Below are positions 43,423 to 52,446 of a DNA stretch of 64,000 nt, one piece after another. Position numbers and translations under genes: made by a program. The DNA lies in the NCBI GenBank assembly GCA_963775295.1, contig CAVZIK010000006.1, positions 682,001 to 746,000 on the forward strand, read 5' to 3'. Every line of letters starts with the position of its first letter. Position 1 is the first letter of the stretch. Origin of the DNA: JAMDEO01 sp963775295 (lineage in GTDB: Bacteria; Actinomycetota; Thermoleophilia; RBG-16-64-13). Below the pieces are notes generated by a model, which ran no database searches, was not told the origin of the DNA, and saw only the letters and a list, made by a program, of their open reading frames with translations.

Positions 43423-43464
43423 CGCCGATCCTTCTAGGCACAGCCGTGCATCGTCGCTGTTGGA

Positions 43465-44523
43465 TTAGCTAGGTGGCCAGATTCGGAATCTGTATAGCAC
43501 TGCCGCTCCCTGCCCATTGCGGGCGCCCTCCAGAATGACAGCGGAGGAAGTGGCTCCCCCCCGAATAGTGAAAGATCCAAGGACCTCCACCTTGGCCCCC
43601 TCGACCCTAGCTCCTACAAGAATCATGTCCCCCTGCAGGGTGAGACAGTCACGAGTGAAGAAGACTGCATGGTATTTGCGGTAGAAGTCACGGGTCACAG
43701 ATTGGCTGGCCATGAAGAAATTGTCATTGTTCACGGCCCAGAGCATGGTAGAGGCCTCATCAAACACCCGTATGCCGTTGTCGGCCAGGCTAGCCGCGCC
43801 TGCAAAATCGCCCGAAGCCGGTGCTAGGCCGGTTTCAAACGCCGGAACCGCGTTCGCAAGATCGGGGACATGAGAATCCGACCAGGGACCGGGCGTCAGG
43901 TCAACTCCAAGCCGCTTCTCCGCGGACAAAGTAGTCGTCGTGGACGAAGACGTACTCGAAGACGAGGTAGTGGAGGGCACGCTAGTCGTCGTGGGCGCTC
44001 TCTGTGTCGAGGTGGTGGTGAGTTCGCTTGTCGTGGTCGTCTGAAGTGCGGTTGAGGTCGTTTCTTGAATCGACGTACTCGTGCAATCAACCGCTGTCGA
44101 TACCGTTTCATTCCCAAGAGTTCCTGTGGCCAGTATTTCATCCGAGGTCTCCACAGACTGGGGTATAGGCAGGGCTTCCGCGTTCGCTTGCCTGTCGGCC
44201 AGAAAGTAACCGCTTGTAGCCCCCGCTGCGGCAGCTATCACTAGGACGATCGCAAGGAGCGGCAGAAAACGGTTGCGCAAGGCGCTTTTGGCTCCTGGTG
44301 TTTCCGAAGGTTCGAGCGGCGTAGGAATGGGATCAGAAGCGCCAATCGCACTTCCGATGTCATTGAACTGTGGCGGTCTCTCTTCGCTCGCAGGCGGACT
44401 GGCCTCATGACCTAACGGCTGCCGCTGTCCACAGGCGGCGCAGAACACAGAGCCCGCTCTTAGTTGTGCGCCGCAGTTGCTGCAATACAAGTCTATTTCC
44501 TCCTGTTCCTGGCGTGGCCCCAT
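43465..44523 (-). CDS. zinc-ribbon membrane protein with Thr-rich stalk
   Basis: 352 residues. The zinc ribbon is LYCSNCGAQLRAGSVFCAAC (residues 12-31). One TM helix (FLPLLAIVLVIAAAAGATSG, about 86-105) follows. A long Ser/Thr stalk (about 140-210) leads to a C-terminal extracellular domain (about 215-352) with FFMASQSVTRDFYRKYHAVF and DMILVGARVEGAKVEVLGSF. No known family fits the outer domain. It lies 12 bases after the WG-repeat gene and 42 bases before the third zinc-ribbon gene. Confidence 0.75.
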   Translation of the reverse strand: MGPRQEQEEIDLYCSNCGAQLRAGSVFCAACGQRQPLGHEASPPASEERPPQFNDIGSAIGASDPIPTPLEPSETPGAKSALRNRFLPLLAIVLVIAAAAGATSGYFLADRQANAEALPIPQSVETSDEILATGTLGNETVSTAVDCTSTSIQETTSTALQTTTTSELTTTSTQRAPTTTSVPSTTSSSSTSSSTTTTLSAEKRLGVDLTPGPWSDSHVPDLANAVPAFETGLAPASGDFAGAASLADNGIRVFDEASTMLWAVNNDNFFMASQSVTRDFYRKYHAVFFTRDCLTLQGDMILVGARVEGAKVEVLGSFTIRGGATSSAVILEGARNGQGAAVLYRFRIWPPS

Positions 44524-44535
44524 CAGGCTTTCCGA

Positions 44536-46092
44536 CTAGTTCTGCAGAGGCCAGATGTAGTGGCCGTGTGTGTCGATGTAGCCGATCATGGCGCTTGGAT
44601 CCATCCAACTCTGGCCTGTTCCGACCTCAGCCAATCCGTGGTCGAACCCTTCGGCCCAGTCATACCGGGCCGAAATTACCCACTGGCCAATCTTGTTAAT
44701 GTATCCCCACTTTGTCTCTGGCGAACCGATCGCTGCGGCGGCGAGCCCGCCGGAAAAGGCGCTGGGCGGTAAATCGATCTGCGTAGGAATCACCACAGTT
44801 CCGGCCTTATCGATGAAGCCCCATCTCCATCCAATCAACGGCTCCATGACCGCCACGCAACACATGCCTTCATGGAAGCCACCGAGGACCACAGAAAAGG
44901 GCTGCGTTCGGAAGATCATCGTGCCGGTCCGGTCAATGAACCCGTAAGTGTCTCCCTCTTGAACATAGGCGAGCCCCTCTTCATCAAAATCCGAGGCGTC
45001 ATCAAACGGCCCCAGCACGACCTTGCCGCTCTTATCGATGAAGGCATATCGGCCCTGGCTGGAGCTTTCGTCAGCCTCTCTGACCCATGCGAGCCCGTTC
45101 TTGAAGGGGCCTGCGATGGCGAACTGCCCAGGAACTGCCAGCTTCCCCGCTGCGTTCACGTATTCCCACTGGTCTAGGCTCGAACTCAAGTTGACTGTCG
45201 CTAAACCATCCGCGAATTTGAACGCCGAGAGGTATTGGGGGGCGATTGCCATGTTGCCCTGCGCGTCTATGTAACCCCATTTGTCATCCAGAGCGACAGC
45301 GGCATAACCGTCGTGGAACCAGCACTGATCCGAATCAACGAAGAGACCGGGCGCGCCCCAGTACTGGTACCGTGGCTTGACTACGATCTTCCCGCTCGTG
45401 TCAATGTAGCCGGACTTTTCATTGATGATTACTTGCGCCAAGCCCTCTGAGAAAGCAAAGGCCAGGTCGAACTGCGGCCGGATGACGATCTTGCCTGTCT
45501 GGTCGATGTAGCCCATCTTGCCGCTCACCCGAACAGGAAACAGAACGGCGTCGGAGGCGGCCGAGTTGCCTGAGGTTGGTGATGACGAAAAAGCCGCATA
45601 CGTCATCAAGAGCGCGACGGCAAACACGACAAGAGCCCCCGCCGAGCCGACAAGCCAGCATCTGCGGCGAGACCATCGAGGGGTCGAGGCTGGAGCGGAA
45701 AGATGAGCGCCACATTGTCGACAAAACTGTCCTGCCGGTTGCTGATTGCCGCACCGCGTACAGACCGGCTTGTGTGTCTCAGGCTCTGTGGCTAGGCGAG
45801 TCTCACTCGTTGAGTCCTGCGTAGTGAGGGCAGCAGCGCACCGCCGAAGGAACCCTCCGGCCGGGCGGCGATTGTCGCGCTGCAGGCAGGCTGCCTCTGG
45901 CGGATTTGCCGCCACAATGAGCGAGGCACCGCACTCCTCGCAGTAGTCACCCTCCGGCTGCGTGTGTCCACAACCGGAGCAGGTGAGCGACGCAGATGCC
46001 CTTGACCTCCTGACCATGCCTCTGCGTATGAAGAAGACAATGGCTGCGAAGATCACAATGTAGATAAGCAGCATGCTCGTACCAGACAACAC
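44536..46092 (-). CDS. membrane protein with two zinc ribbons and extracellular WG repeats
   Basis: 518 residues. TM1 is at about 7-24. Two zinc-ribbon pairs follow (LTCSGCGHTQPEGDYCEECG and VCTRCGNQQPAGQFCRQCG), then TM2 (LVGSAGALVVFAVALLMTYA, about 146-165). From about 185 to the end there are seven or eight WG/KWG beta repeats (KMGYIDQTGKIVIRPQFDLA, SGYIDTSGKIVVKPRYQYW, KWGYIDAQGNMAIAPQYL). The GTG start at 46092 has GGAGGGGG upstream. WG-repeat proteins are often surface or sensory proteins of unknown role. It is the first gene of the three-gene zinc-ribbon operon. Confidence 0.82.
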   Translation of the reverse strand: MLSGTSMLLIYIVIFAAIVFFIRRGMVRRSRASASLTCSGCGHTQPEGDYCEECGASLIVAANPPEAACLQRDNRRPAGGFLRRCAAALTTQDSTSETRLATEPETHKPVCTRCGNQQPAGQFCRQCGAHLSAPASTPRWSRRRCWLVGSAGALVVFAVALLMTYAAFSSSPTSGNSAASDAVLFPVRVSGKMGYIDQTGKIVIRPQFDLAFAFSEGLAQVIINEKSGYIDTSGKIVVKPRYQYWGAPGLFVDSDQCWFHDGYAAVALDDKWGYIDAQGNMAIAPQYLSAFKFADGLATVNLSSSLDQWEYVNAAGKLAVPGQFAIAGPFKNGLAWVREADESSSQGRYAFIDKSGKVVLGPFDDASDFDEEGLAYVQEGDTYGFIDRTGTMIFRTQPFSVVLGGFHEGMCCVAVMEPLIGWRWGFIDKAGTVVIPTQIDLPPSAFSGGLAAAAIGSPETKWGYINKIGQWVISARYDWAEGFDHGLAEVGTGQSWMDPSAMIGYIDTHGHYIWPLQN

Positions 46093-46307
46093 CCACCCCC
46101 TCCGCGTTCTGCACAGTACGGCCTTACCGAATCAGCTCGCACCAAATCGGACTGACGATCGCGAAATCCGTTCGAGGGGGCACTGGCCCTGCAGGTCAGA
46201 TTTTCCCCTTACGCCAGCCCAGCTGTTCAAGCCAATCCCTCCGCCGACGCAACCTTAGCCATTATCCGCTTTTGGGATAAATGTGCTCGATGGTTAAGGT
46301 CGGGCCT

Positions 46308-46562
46308 ATGGAACGCCTTACCTCACAGCCCGATCAGCGGAAGCTGCAGGCCCTTTTGCGGCAGGTACGAGCCGAAGCTGGTCTCACCCAGTGGGACCTT
46401 GCGAAGAAGCTCAACCGCCCCCAGTCCTTCGTCAGCAAGTTCGAATCGGGCGAGCGAAGGTTGGACATTCTTGAGTTGCGGGAGGTCTGCCGGGCGCTGG
46501 ACATCCCCGTTGTCGATTTCCTCTCCCGGCTGGAAGCGCAACTCGCTTCCTCAAACGCCTGA
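46308..46562 (+). CDS. XRE-family transcriptional regulator
   Basis: 84 residues from ATG 46308. AAGG at 46296-46299 gives good spacing; in-frame ATGs at 46281 and 46290 are less well placed. The Cro/CI HTH is at about residues 15-68: LRQVRAEAGLTQWDLAKKLN, RPQSFVSKFESGERRLDILE. It is monocistronic or leads into the McrB-N-like gene 207 bases downstream. Such regulators commonly control defence or mobile-element genes. Confidence 0.9.
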   Translation: MERLTSQPDQRKLQALLRQVRAEAGLTQWDLAKKLNRPQSFVSKFESGERRLDILELREVCRALDIPVVDFLSRLEAQLASSNA

Positions 46563-46769
46563 TACCAAAGCGCCGCCCAACCGGAGGGCTGCCAGGTATC
46601 GTCGCGTCTGTGGGGCTTTGACAACGTCTACGCAGGTTGTGGATTCTCGTTGCCACCAACGTGGCTCGCACTCTCCAAGCCTCTGCCCTTTCCGCCTCAC
46701 GCAAAGTCATTTCTGCCTATCCGCGCAATACTTCCCTGACGGTAACCAGCAAATCTCCAGGGGAAGCAT

Positions 46770-47996
46770 ATGGCAGAGACGATCTACACGCGCCTCGAAG
46801 AACGGCTCAGGGAGGCACACAATTACCTGGCAAAACGAGGCAGGCTTCTCGGAGTCGATAAGTTAGAGGAGGAGTACCAGTCGTTCCGCGAGCGCTTCGG
46901 TCCTGAGAAGCTTGCGGCGCTTTCTGGCCCCGATCTGCTTGAGGTCATGACACCGGGCGGTGATCACAGTCTCCCGGACTGGCTTGAGTCCGAAGGCAAA
47001 GAGGAGCACCAGATCTTCGGCTATCCGCGAATATCCACAGAGCGCGGCTTCGGTCTTTGGTTCGATGAGGCCGAGCAGTGTTGGTATCGGCTCACGCGGC
47101 CTGGGGAGTACCTTCGGGGCGAGCGTACCCATACCCGGCTCACCTTGCCAGAAGCCCAAGGTCTTGCCCGAGATGTGTGGGAGCAACTGCTGAGGGCCGC
47201 CCATGCCGTTGACGCCCTGCCCGAGATCGCCGGGGACGTTCTCTACCTCAAGCTGCAGGACGAACTAGAGAAACTCGCCCCTGATCTTGTTGGCGAGGAG
47301 TGGCTGCACAAGTACCTAGCCGTGTGCTTCCCGGATCGTCTCGATCAGATCCACGATCCCCGAGAGCAACGCCACCTCCTGATCAAATGCCTGGAGATGC
47401 CGCCGCGTGCGGATGAAGTGCCAGCCCCGGGCTATTGCTGTGGCGGTCGGTTCTCCCGGATGGCCAGAGAGTTGCAGATGCCTATGAACCATCTCTGCCT
47501 CACCCTGAGCTGCCGCTTCGGTTCTATCGACCGGTATTGGATGCTGGAGACGAGCGAGAAGGAGTGGCAGCAGTTCACGAGCCAAGGCTTCATCGATATG
47601 GGCTGGCCTCGTGTCGGAGACCTCACCCTCCACAGTCTTGCGGAGGCCCTGCGTTGGGATGACATGGTGCGGAGCAAGCTGAAGGAACACTACCCCCACG
47701 CCGACACTGACAGGGTCTTCGCTCAGCTGGAATGGACGGCAAGACTGACGCGATACCCCGACGTCATCATCGCGTTTCAGCACGACCGCGTGCTTGGTCT
47801 TGCCGAGGTCACCAGTCTCTATGAGTACGAGCCTGCCAGTGACTTCCCCCATCGCCATACCATCCGCACGCTCGAGGCCGACCTGTCCAGTTTGCCTCAG
47901 GGAGCACTACCCGAGAAACCAGTCTTTCCGTTGGCAGCCAACGAAGCAGTGAGGCTCGCCGTCGAGGAAGCGCTCGCAGAAATAGAGTTGCAGTGA
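46770..47996 (+). CDS. McrB N-terminal/EVE-like protein without AAA+ domain
   Basis: 408 residues. An N-terminal helical/alpha-beta half is not recognised (FGYPRISTERGFGLWFDEAE, then WYRLTRPGEYLRGE). The C-terminal half (about 250-385) resembles the EVE/McrB specificity-domain fold: YWMLETSEKEWQQFTSQGFI followed by DMGWPRVGDL, then VIIAFQHDRVLGLAEVTSLY, EYEP and PHRHTIR. McrB proteins bind modified bases and usually carry a GTPase motor; no P-loop is present here and no mcrC follows. It is adjacent to an XRE regulator. A DNA- or RNA-modification-sensing role is inference. Confidence 0.55.
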   Translation: MAETIYTRLEERLREAHNYLAKRGRLLGVDKLEEEYQSFRERFGPEKLAALSGPDLLEVMTPGGDHSLPDWLESEGKEEHQIFGYPRISTERGFGLWFDEAEQCWYRLTRPGEYLRGERTHTRLTLPEAQGLARDVWEQLLRAAHAVDALPEIAGDVLYLKLQDELEKLAPDLVGEEWLHKYLAVCFPDRLDQIHDPREQRHLLIKCLEMPPRADEVPAPGYCCGGRFSRMARELQMPMNHLCLTLSCRFGSIDRYWMLETSEKEWQQFTSQGFIDMGWPRVGDLTLHSLAEALRWDDMVRSKLKEHYPHADTDRVFAQLEWTARLTRYPDVIIAFQHDRVLGLAEVTSLYEYEPASDFPHRHTIRTLEADLSSLPQGALPEKPVFPLAANEAVRLAVEEALAEIELQ

Positions 47997-48138
47997 AGGA
48001 GATTTCCCGGCTCAAACGGCCACTACCAGAAAGAAAGACGTCAACGCCCACTTCGGCGGGTGCGGTCTGCCATCGCCTTCACGGGGCGTACAGCACTGAT
48101 ATGAGGGTCAAAGCAACCGGGACCGAGAAGGGGGAGTC

Positions 48139-48684
48139 GTGAGTGCGTTCATGGTGGGCAAGGCGCACATCGATGCCTTGGTGATCGCCGCACTTGAGCA
48201 ACGGCGGTGTGACTTCGGCCCGCTCTCCTGGTTCATCCGCGATCTCGCCGAGGATGAAAAGGCCGGTGCATATGAGGCCGGAGAGCCATGGGGACCGGAG
48301 ACCACTGCTCTTGCCCGGGAGCTACGGCGGGAAGCAACACGGGATCAGGCTGATCGTATCGGGCAGATGCTCATGCGGGAGAACAGATTGAGCGTCAATC
48401 ATCGCTACGCCGAGAGCGAGGTCGAGGATATCTACGTCTTTGATCGGACGTTGGCCTCGGTGAGCGTGGACCCGGTGGTTATCCTGAAGGCAATCGCCTG
48501 TCTTGAATATCAAAGCTGTGAGCATCCGGGGTGGAAGGCAAGCGAGGCCTACTTCTTTTGCCAGGCTCTTCGCCACCGCATGATCCGGCGGATACCGGGG
48601 TATGAGGAGGCCCCGTGGGAGATCCTATCGCGCAAGCAGTACGTGCAGCCAAAGAGCCCTGATGGTGGGGACGGGGCATGTTGA
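48139..48684 (+). CDS. mobile-element hypothetical protein
   Basis: 181 residues, GTG 48139 with GGGGGAG immediately upstream (ATG 48151 is an alternative). Starts MSAFMVGKAHIDALVIAAL. It is mostly helical and contains CLEYQSCEHPGWKASEAYFF and RRIPGYEEAPWEILSRKQYV. Small proteins with this kind of start are found on phages and integrated elements, but I know no function. A chain of very short frames links it to the SSB gene. Confidence 0.7.
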   Translation: MSAFMVGKAHIDALVIAALEQRRCDFGPLSWFIRDLAEDEKAGAYEAGEPWGPETTALARELRREATRDQADRIGQMLMRENRLSVNHRYAESEVEDIYVFDRTLASVSVDPVVILKAIACLEYQSCEHPGWKASEAYFFCQALRHRMIRRIPGYEEAPWEILSRKQYVQPKSPDGGDGAC

Positions 48685-48770
48685 CGCTAGAACCGGCCGT
48701 CACGCACTGCCACGCTCTGCTCGGTTACCTGTCGCTGGCAAACGAGGCTCGCCCGGCGGTGCCGGCATGA
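48678..48770 (+). CDS. possible 30-codon small ORF upstream of ssb
   Basis: The ATG at 48678 overlaps the preceding stop, and the 30-codon frame (MLTLEPAVTHCHALLGYLSL) ends with an ATGA overlap to a further 26-codon frame (48768-48848) that ends 3 bases before the SSB start. The tight start-stop chaining is suggestive, but length and composition give little support. Confidence 0.25.
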   Translation: MLTLEPAVTHCHALLGYLSLANEARPAVPA

Positions 48771-48851
48771 ACCGACTGCTGGTAAGTGATCGACGGCGGA
48801 CTGGTAGAGGAGTGGTTGGAAACGGTCAACAAACAAAGTGGAGGTGAGCCA

Positions 48852-49139
48852 ATGAACACCGTACATCTGATAGGACGGCTGGCGACAGACGTGCAGATCA
48901 AAGAGGTTCCTGGCGGAAGCAAGGTCAGCAGCTTCATCCTGGCAGTCGACCGGAACGCGGAGGAGTCCGACTTCTTCCGCATCAAAGCCTGGAACGCGCA
49001 GGCCGAAGCCGCGGGAGATCACCTGAGCAAAGGCAGGCGCATAGCCGTGGAAGGCACCCTGCGCCAGGACGTCTATGAGAGGGACGGCGAGGAGCGCAAG
49101 GCCGTGTCGGTGGTGGTCAGGCGTATCGACTACCTGTAA
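48852..49139 (+). CDS. ssb: single-stranded DNA-binding protein, short form
   Basis: 95-residue OB-fold SSB: MNTVHLIGRLATDVQIKEVP, FILAVDRNAEESDFFRIKAW, KGRRIAVEGTLRQDVYERDG. ATG 48852 follows GGAGGTGA. It lacks the glycine-rich linker and acidic C-terminal tip of housekeeping SSB, so it cannot recruit the usual partners that way. This is the type carried by phages and integrative elements, probably serving replication of the island. Confidence 0.9.
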   Translation: MNTVHLIGRLATDVQIKEVPGGSKVSSFILAVDRNAEESDFFRIKAWNAQAEAAGDHLSKGRRIAVEGTLRQDVYERDGEERKAVSVVVRRIDYL

Positions 49140-49239
49140 CCGAACGAATCGACGCAAGCGCCTCCTCGTGAGCGCGAGCCTGGCGACGACGATCCCCCCA
49201 GGTGACAGACGAGGAACTGGAAAGGGCGGTGAGGCGAGG

Positions 49240-49422
49240 ATGTTCCCGACAAGACATGGCCGGTTGACGGCGGTCGTGACAAGATACCGGCGCTTCTCAC
49301 TCGGTCAGACGCTCATGACGCAGGCGACGGCGCATGCTGACGGAAAGACAGACGAGAAAGACGGTGCGCACCCTGGTCCGGGCACATCCCATCGCGTACA
49401 CAACGAACTTGCGAGCCTATGA
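49240..49422 (+). CDS. possible small protein downstream of ssb
   Basis: 60-codon frame starting at ATG 49240 with GAGGCGAGG upstream (MFPTRHGRLTAVVTRYRRFS), ending 6 bases into the convergent HEPN gene. Composition is plausible but no family is recognised. Otherwise the 277 bases between ssb and the HEPN gene contain nothing. Confidence 0.3.
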   Translation: MFPTRHGRLTAVVTRYRRFSLGQTLMTQATAHADGKTDEKDGAHPGPGTSHRVHNELASL

Positions 49423-50955
49423 CAGTGAGTCGTCCTCGCCACGCACCCAGTCGTGGTCTGGGATGAACAATGATGGGATGAATCCTCCCTCGCCATGGTG
49501 CCTGTGTTCAGCCTGCATCACCATCTCGACGAAGTAGAAGAGCACTGCTCGGGCGAGTCGCAGGGTTTCGATGATCTGCTCATCAAGCACCGCGAGTGGC
49601 AAGTGATCGACATACTCGCTCTTGCGACTCGGCTCACAGCCGAGGTCGTGCAGCACAAGGAACCTGTGGGTGGACGAGTTCCGCATTGACACCTTCTCCT
49701 GGAGAAAGCCGCCAGCGGATACATCCCGTGCGACATCCGATATGGCAACCAACGCAGTGACCCCCTGCTCTATGGCATCGGTGATCGCAGGCTGCCAACG
49801 GAGACGCCCCGTATCTTTGACATCTTCAAACCATGAATTCCTGAAGTTGATGCTGGTCGCGCCACGCTTAAGTTCGAGGTACTCACACGTGGCGACCGCC
49901 ACCTTGTCCAGCAGGTCTAGGCAGGACCGTTGAGCTAGGGTCTGCGTTGACTGTCGCACGCCGTAGACTGCGTAGTCGAGGGTGTCTAAGTACTTGCCGC
50001 TTTCAGGAAAGGGCTCTTCCAAAGCTGAAAACGCGAGATAGCGTGAACACAGATACTCCGATTTCAATACGTTGAACATGGCGAAGATGGGCGGAACACC
50101 GCTCCCGTCGTCAGCTCGCGTCATGATTGAACCAAGTCTCAGCGAGTCCCACCGCTGGAGCGGGAAGTGGGGGCTATCTATCGCTGCCGAGAGCGCCAAT
50201 CGATGTTTCTGCACAAATCGTTGATAGTCAGTTGCGTTTGCTGGGATTGTCGGGGTGACCAAAGGCAGTTCAGTCTGAAGCAACTTCGATAGTCGGCGGA
50301 GAGCCCGCGCCCCCGCCAATTCTCGAATGCGGTCGGGATTCTCGCGAGCGGCAGCAAGGTGCCTCGCGGCGACTGTCAAGAGCGGTTCTCGCTCGCCGAT
50401 GCTCCGCTCTGCCAGGTGGATGAGCGCCCTTGCGGCACCTGTGAGGGCGATGCCGTTCGTTGGGTCCAGTTCAATGGCGCGGGCATAGAAATCGTAGGCT
50501 TCCACCGTTCGGTAGACCCGCAGTAGTGAATTGGCGAGGTTGGTCAGGGCCTGAGCGCGCAGACTTCGCGCTGCGGAGGTATTCGAACCCGCGCGTTGAT
50601 AAAGGCACCTTGCACGACGGAGAGAGGCAGCGAGAATGAAGTACCAGTCGGAGCGTCCGAGGGCTTCAAGTGCCGAGTACGACCAAAGTCCGTTGGCCAG
50701 AGAGTATTCTACGTCGGGACGCTCCGGGCATCGTTCTAGCAAAGCCTCGAACAGCCGGACGCCTTCCGCCACTGCGTCCATATCCTGCGTCTCAAACCCG
50801 GCGTCGACAAGCGTTCCAGCCCTCAGGCCGTCGAGATTGTCTCGATCCAGTAGTCCGTCAGGCTCGAGTTCGCGCGCAACTTGGATGGCCGCCCGGGGCT
50901 CAGTGTCAATCAATGACCGAAGCATGGCGTCGACCTCTTTGAACCGCTGGATCAT
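49417..50955 (-). CDS. TPR protein with LA2681-like HEPN domain
   Basis: 512 residues. Residues about 25-230 are tetratricopeptide-like helices (ALTNLANSLLRVYRTVEAYD, FYARAIELDPTNGIALTGAA). The C-terminal half contains FRNSWFEDVKDTGRLRWQP and the HEPN RNase signature RNSSTH (Arg425 to His430), followed by the helix IIETLRLARAVLFYFVEMVM. The order matches the LA2681-like HEPN family. HEPN domains with R-x4-H are metal-independent RNases in toxins and abortive infection. It is the last gene of a minus-strand cluster with an ion channel and a second HEPN gene. A defence role is inferred. Confidence 0.75.
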   Translation of the reverse strand: MIQRFKEVDAMLRSLIDTEPRAAIQVARELEPDGLLDRDNLDGLRAGTLVDAGFETQDMDAVAEGVRLFEALLERCPERPDVEYSLANGLWSYSALEALGRSDWYFILAASLRRARCLYQRAGSNTSAARSLRAQALTNLANSLLRVYRTVEAYDFYARAIELDPTNGIALTGAARALIHLAERSIGEREPLLTVAARHLAAARENPDRIRELAGARALRRLSKLLQTELPLVTPTIPANATDYQRFVQKHRLALSAAIDSPHFPLQRWDSLRLGSIMTRADDGSGVPPIFAMFNVLKSEYLCSRYLAFSALEEPFPESGKYLDTLDYAVYGVRQSTQTLAQRSCLDLLDKVAVATCEYLELKRGATSINFRNSWFEDVKDTGRLRWQPAITDAIEQGVTALVAISDVARDVSAGGFLQEKVSMRNSSTHRFLVLHDLGCEPSRKSEYVDHLPLAVLDEQIIETLRLARAVLFYFVEMVMQAEHRHHGEGGFIPSLFIPDHDWVRGEDDSLS

Positions 50956-51034
50956 CGGGTCCTTGTGGATGACGGCCTCTCCAGGCTAGTTGCTTTGAGT
51001 CGCTCGGTGCTCTGTCACCAGCAGGTTCACCCTA

Positions 51035-51481
51035 TCACCACATGCGGACGAAGATGTCCACACTAAGGGTGCAGCTCAACCTTCCTCTTGATGAACTGTC
51101 GAAGGCATCGGCGTCCATACCCCGCAGGAAGGCCACCAAGGCTCGTCTCGGTATGCGGATCTGGCTTCCCAGCCTCAGAGATGGCAAACGCCGTTGCCTG
51201 ACCAGGTCATAGGCCGCGGATCTGCCAATCCTTAAGAGCTTCGCCACCTCGTCGACGGTGAACACGGGGGTGTCCGGAAGGCCGTCGAACATGGCTTCGC
51301 CCAGTGCGGTCAGTTCGATGTCTGGGTCAACCTCTCTTGTTGGGGTCGACTTGGCAATCGTTTGCTTCTCTACGAAAAGGGGCCGGACTGTCAACGCCGG
51401 TTTGCAGTTGATCCACTTCTGCTCGGCGCCAGCGGGTCTGTCTCGCATCGGCGCCGACACGTACTTGCTCGACTTTCGCAT
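51035..51481 (-). CDS. excisionase-like HTH DNA-binding protein
   Basis: 148 residues. The N-terminal 65 residues are unstructured and basic/acidic. Residues about 72-120 form an HTH_17 domain: FTVDEVAKLLRIGRSAAYDL, VRQRRLPSLRLGSQIRIPRR. A short tail follows. This is the same domain type as the 69-residue excisionase at 40467 but in a different setting. It lies between the HEPN gene and the membrane/coiled-coil gene on the same strand and may regulate this cluster. Confidence 0.82.
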   Translation of the reverse strand: MRKSSKYVSAPMRDRPAGAEQKWINCKPALTVRPLFVEKQTIAKSTPTREVDPDIELTALGEAMFDGLPDTPVFTVDEVAKLLRIGRSAAYDLVRQRRLPSLRLGSQIRIPRRALVAFLRGMDADAFDSSSRGRLSCTLSVDIFVRMW

Positions 51482-51620
51482 TCTCTCGCGTGGTCGGGCG
51501 ACACGTGGCGCGTGAGTGCGGCGGACAGCTCGTGGACGCAGCGTTCCGCCGGATCGCTTTCGGTCTCACTGACCCCAGCTCTTTCGAAAGGCGTCTTGGC
51601 TCCCACTCGGCGGTCCCTCG

Positions 51621-52406
51621 TCAGAGCTTCCCAGCCAGTTCGACTATCTCAGGTGCTAGCATTCCTATTACCGCTCCAATCGCGAGGCACCAGAGCCCGA
51701 GTTTGGCAATTCTCGCTCCACCGATCTGAAGCCTGTCTATCAACTGGACGATCCCGGTCCTTTCACGTCCTATAAGAGCCTCCATGGATGCTTGGTCGGC
51801 CTCCATCTGTTTTCGGATCTGGGTGTCCATCATCCTCACTGATTCGGCTACCCTGATGAAGCGCTCCGAAATCTCGTTCAGTCTGTCGTTCATATCCGCG
51901 ATCGCGTCGGCCACTGTTGTTCCCTGCACGGGGGTCAGTGGTCTTTCGTATGCCCAGGTGACTTCAGCGTTGCCGCTCAGAGTCGCGGTTCCCGCAATCA
52001 CTCCGCCCATAGCTATCGAGGCGTGCTTCCGTCCGTGCAGCCAGTTGTCGATGCGGCGAGCGGTTCTCAAGACACTCAATGACACACGACCCGGCACGCG
52101 CTTCAGTGCCGCCCAAGAACAGCGTACTTGGGAGAGCCAGTTGCGATGACCATCCAGGAGTGTCAATTCGATGTCCGCGATCTGGACAGCAACGGCACCG
52201 ATGCCGCATAGTTCCAGAAAGACGGACCAGACTTGTACGGGGAGCAGACCCAGGAAGCCTAGCCCGAAGGAAATCGCCAGCGAAGAGATCGCCAAAAGCA
52301 ATATCCCCGCCGGAGCAACCCGATACTTGGATGTCTTCCCCAGCGTGGCCGTTTGCCCGTCTGAGGAGCATCCCGGCGCCCCCGACGCTTGGTCAGCTGT
52401 TCTCAT
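51621..52406 (-). CDS. membrane protein with coiled coil, in HEPN/ion-channel cluster
   Basis: 261 residues. Two N-terminal helices (APAGILLLAISSLAISFGLG and the next hydrophobic stretch around 55-76), a basic cytoplasmic segment, a coiled-coil-prone region (about 160-220; IADMNDRLNEISERFIRVAE) and a C-terminal helix (LGLWCLAIGAVIGMLAPEIV). No family is recognised. ATG 52406 has AAGGGG upstream and lies 40 bases after the HEPN gene, indicating an operon. It could be a membrane sensor or anchor for the HEPN protein. Confidence 0.7.
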   Translation of the reverse strand: MRTADQASGAPGCSSDGQTATLGKTSKYRVAPAGILLLAISSLAISFGLGFLGLLPVQVWSVFLELCGIGAVAVQIADIELTLLDGHRNWLSQVRCSWAALKRVPGRVSLSVLRTARRIDNWLHGRKHASIAMGGVIAGTATLSGNAEVTWAYERPLTPVQGTTVADAIADMNDRLNEISERFIRVAESVRMMDTQIRKQMEADQASMEALIGRERTGIVQLIDRLQIGGARIAKLGLWCLAIGAVIGMLAPEIVELAGKL

Positions 52407-52446
52407 GCCCTCGCCCCTTGTCCGGTATCGTCGCTCGCCGGTACTC

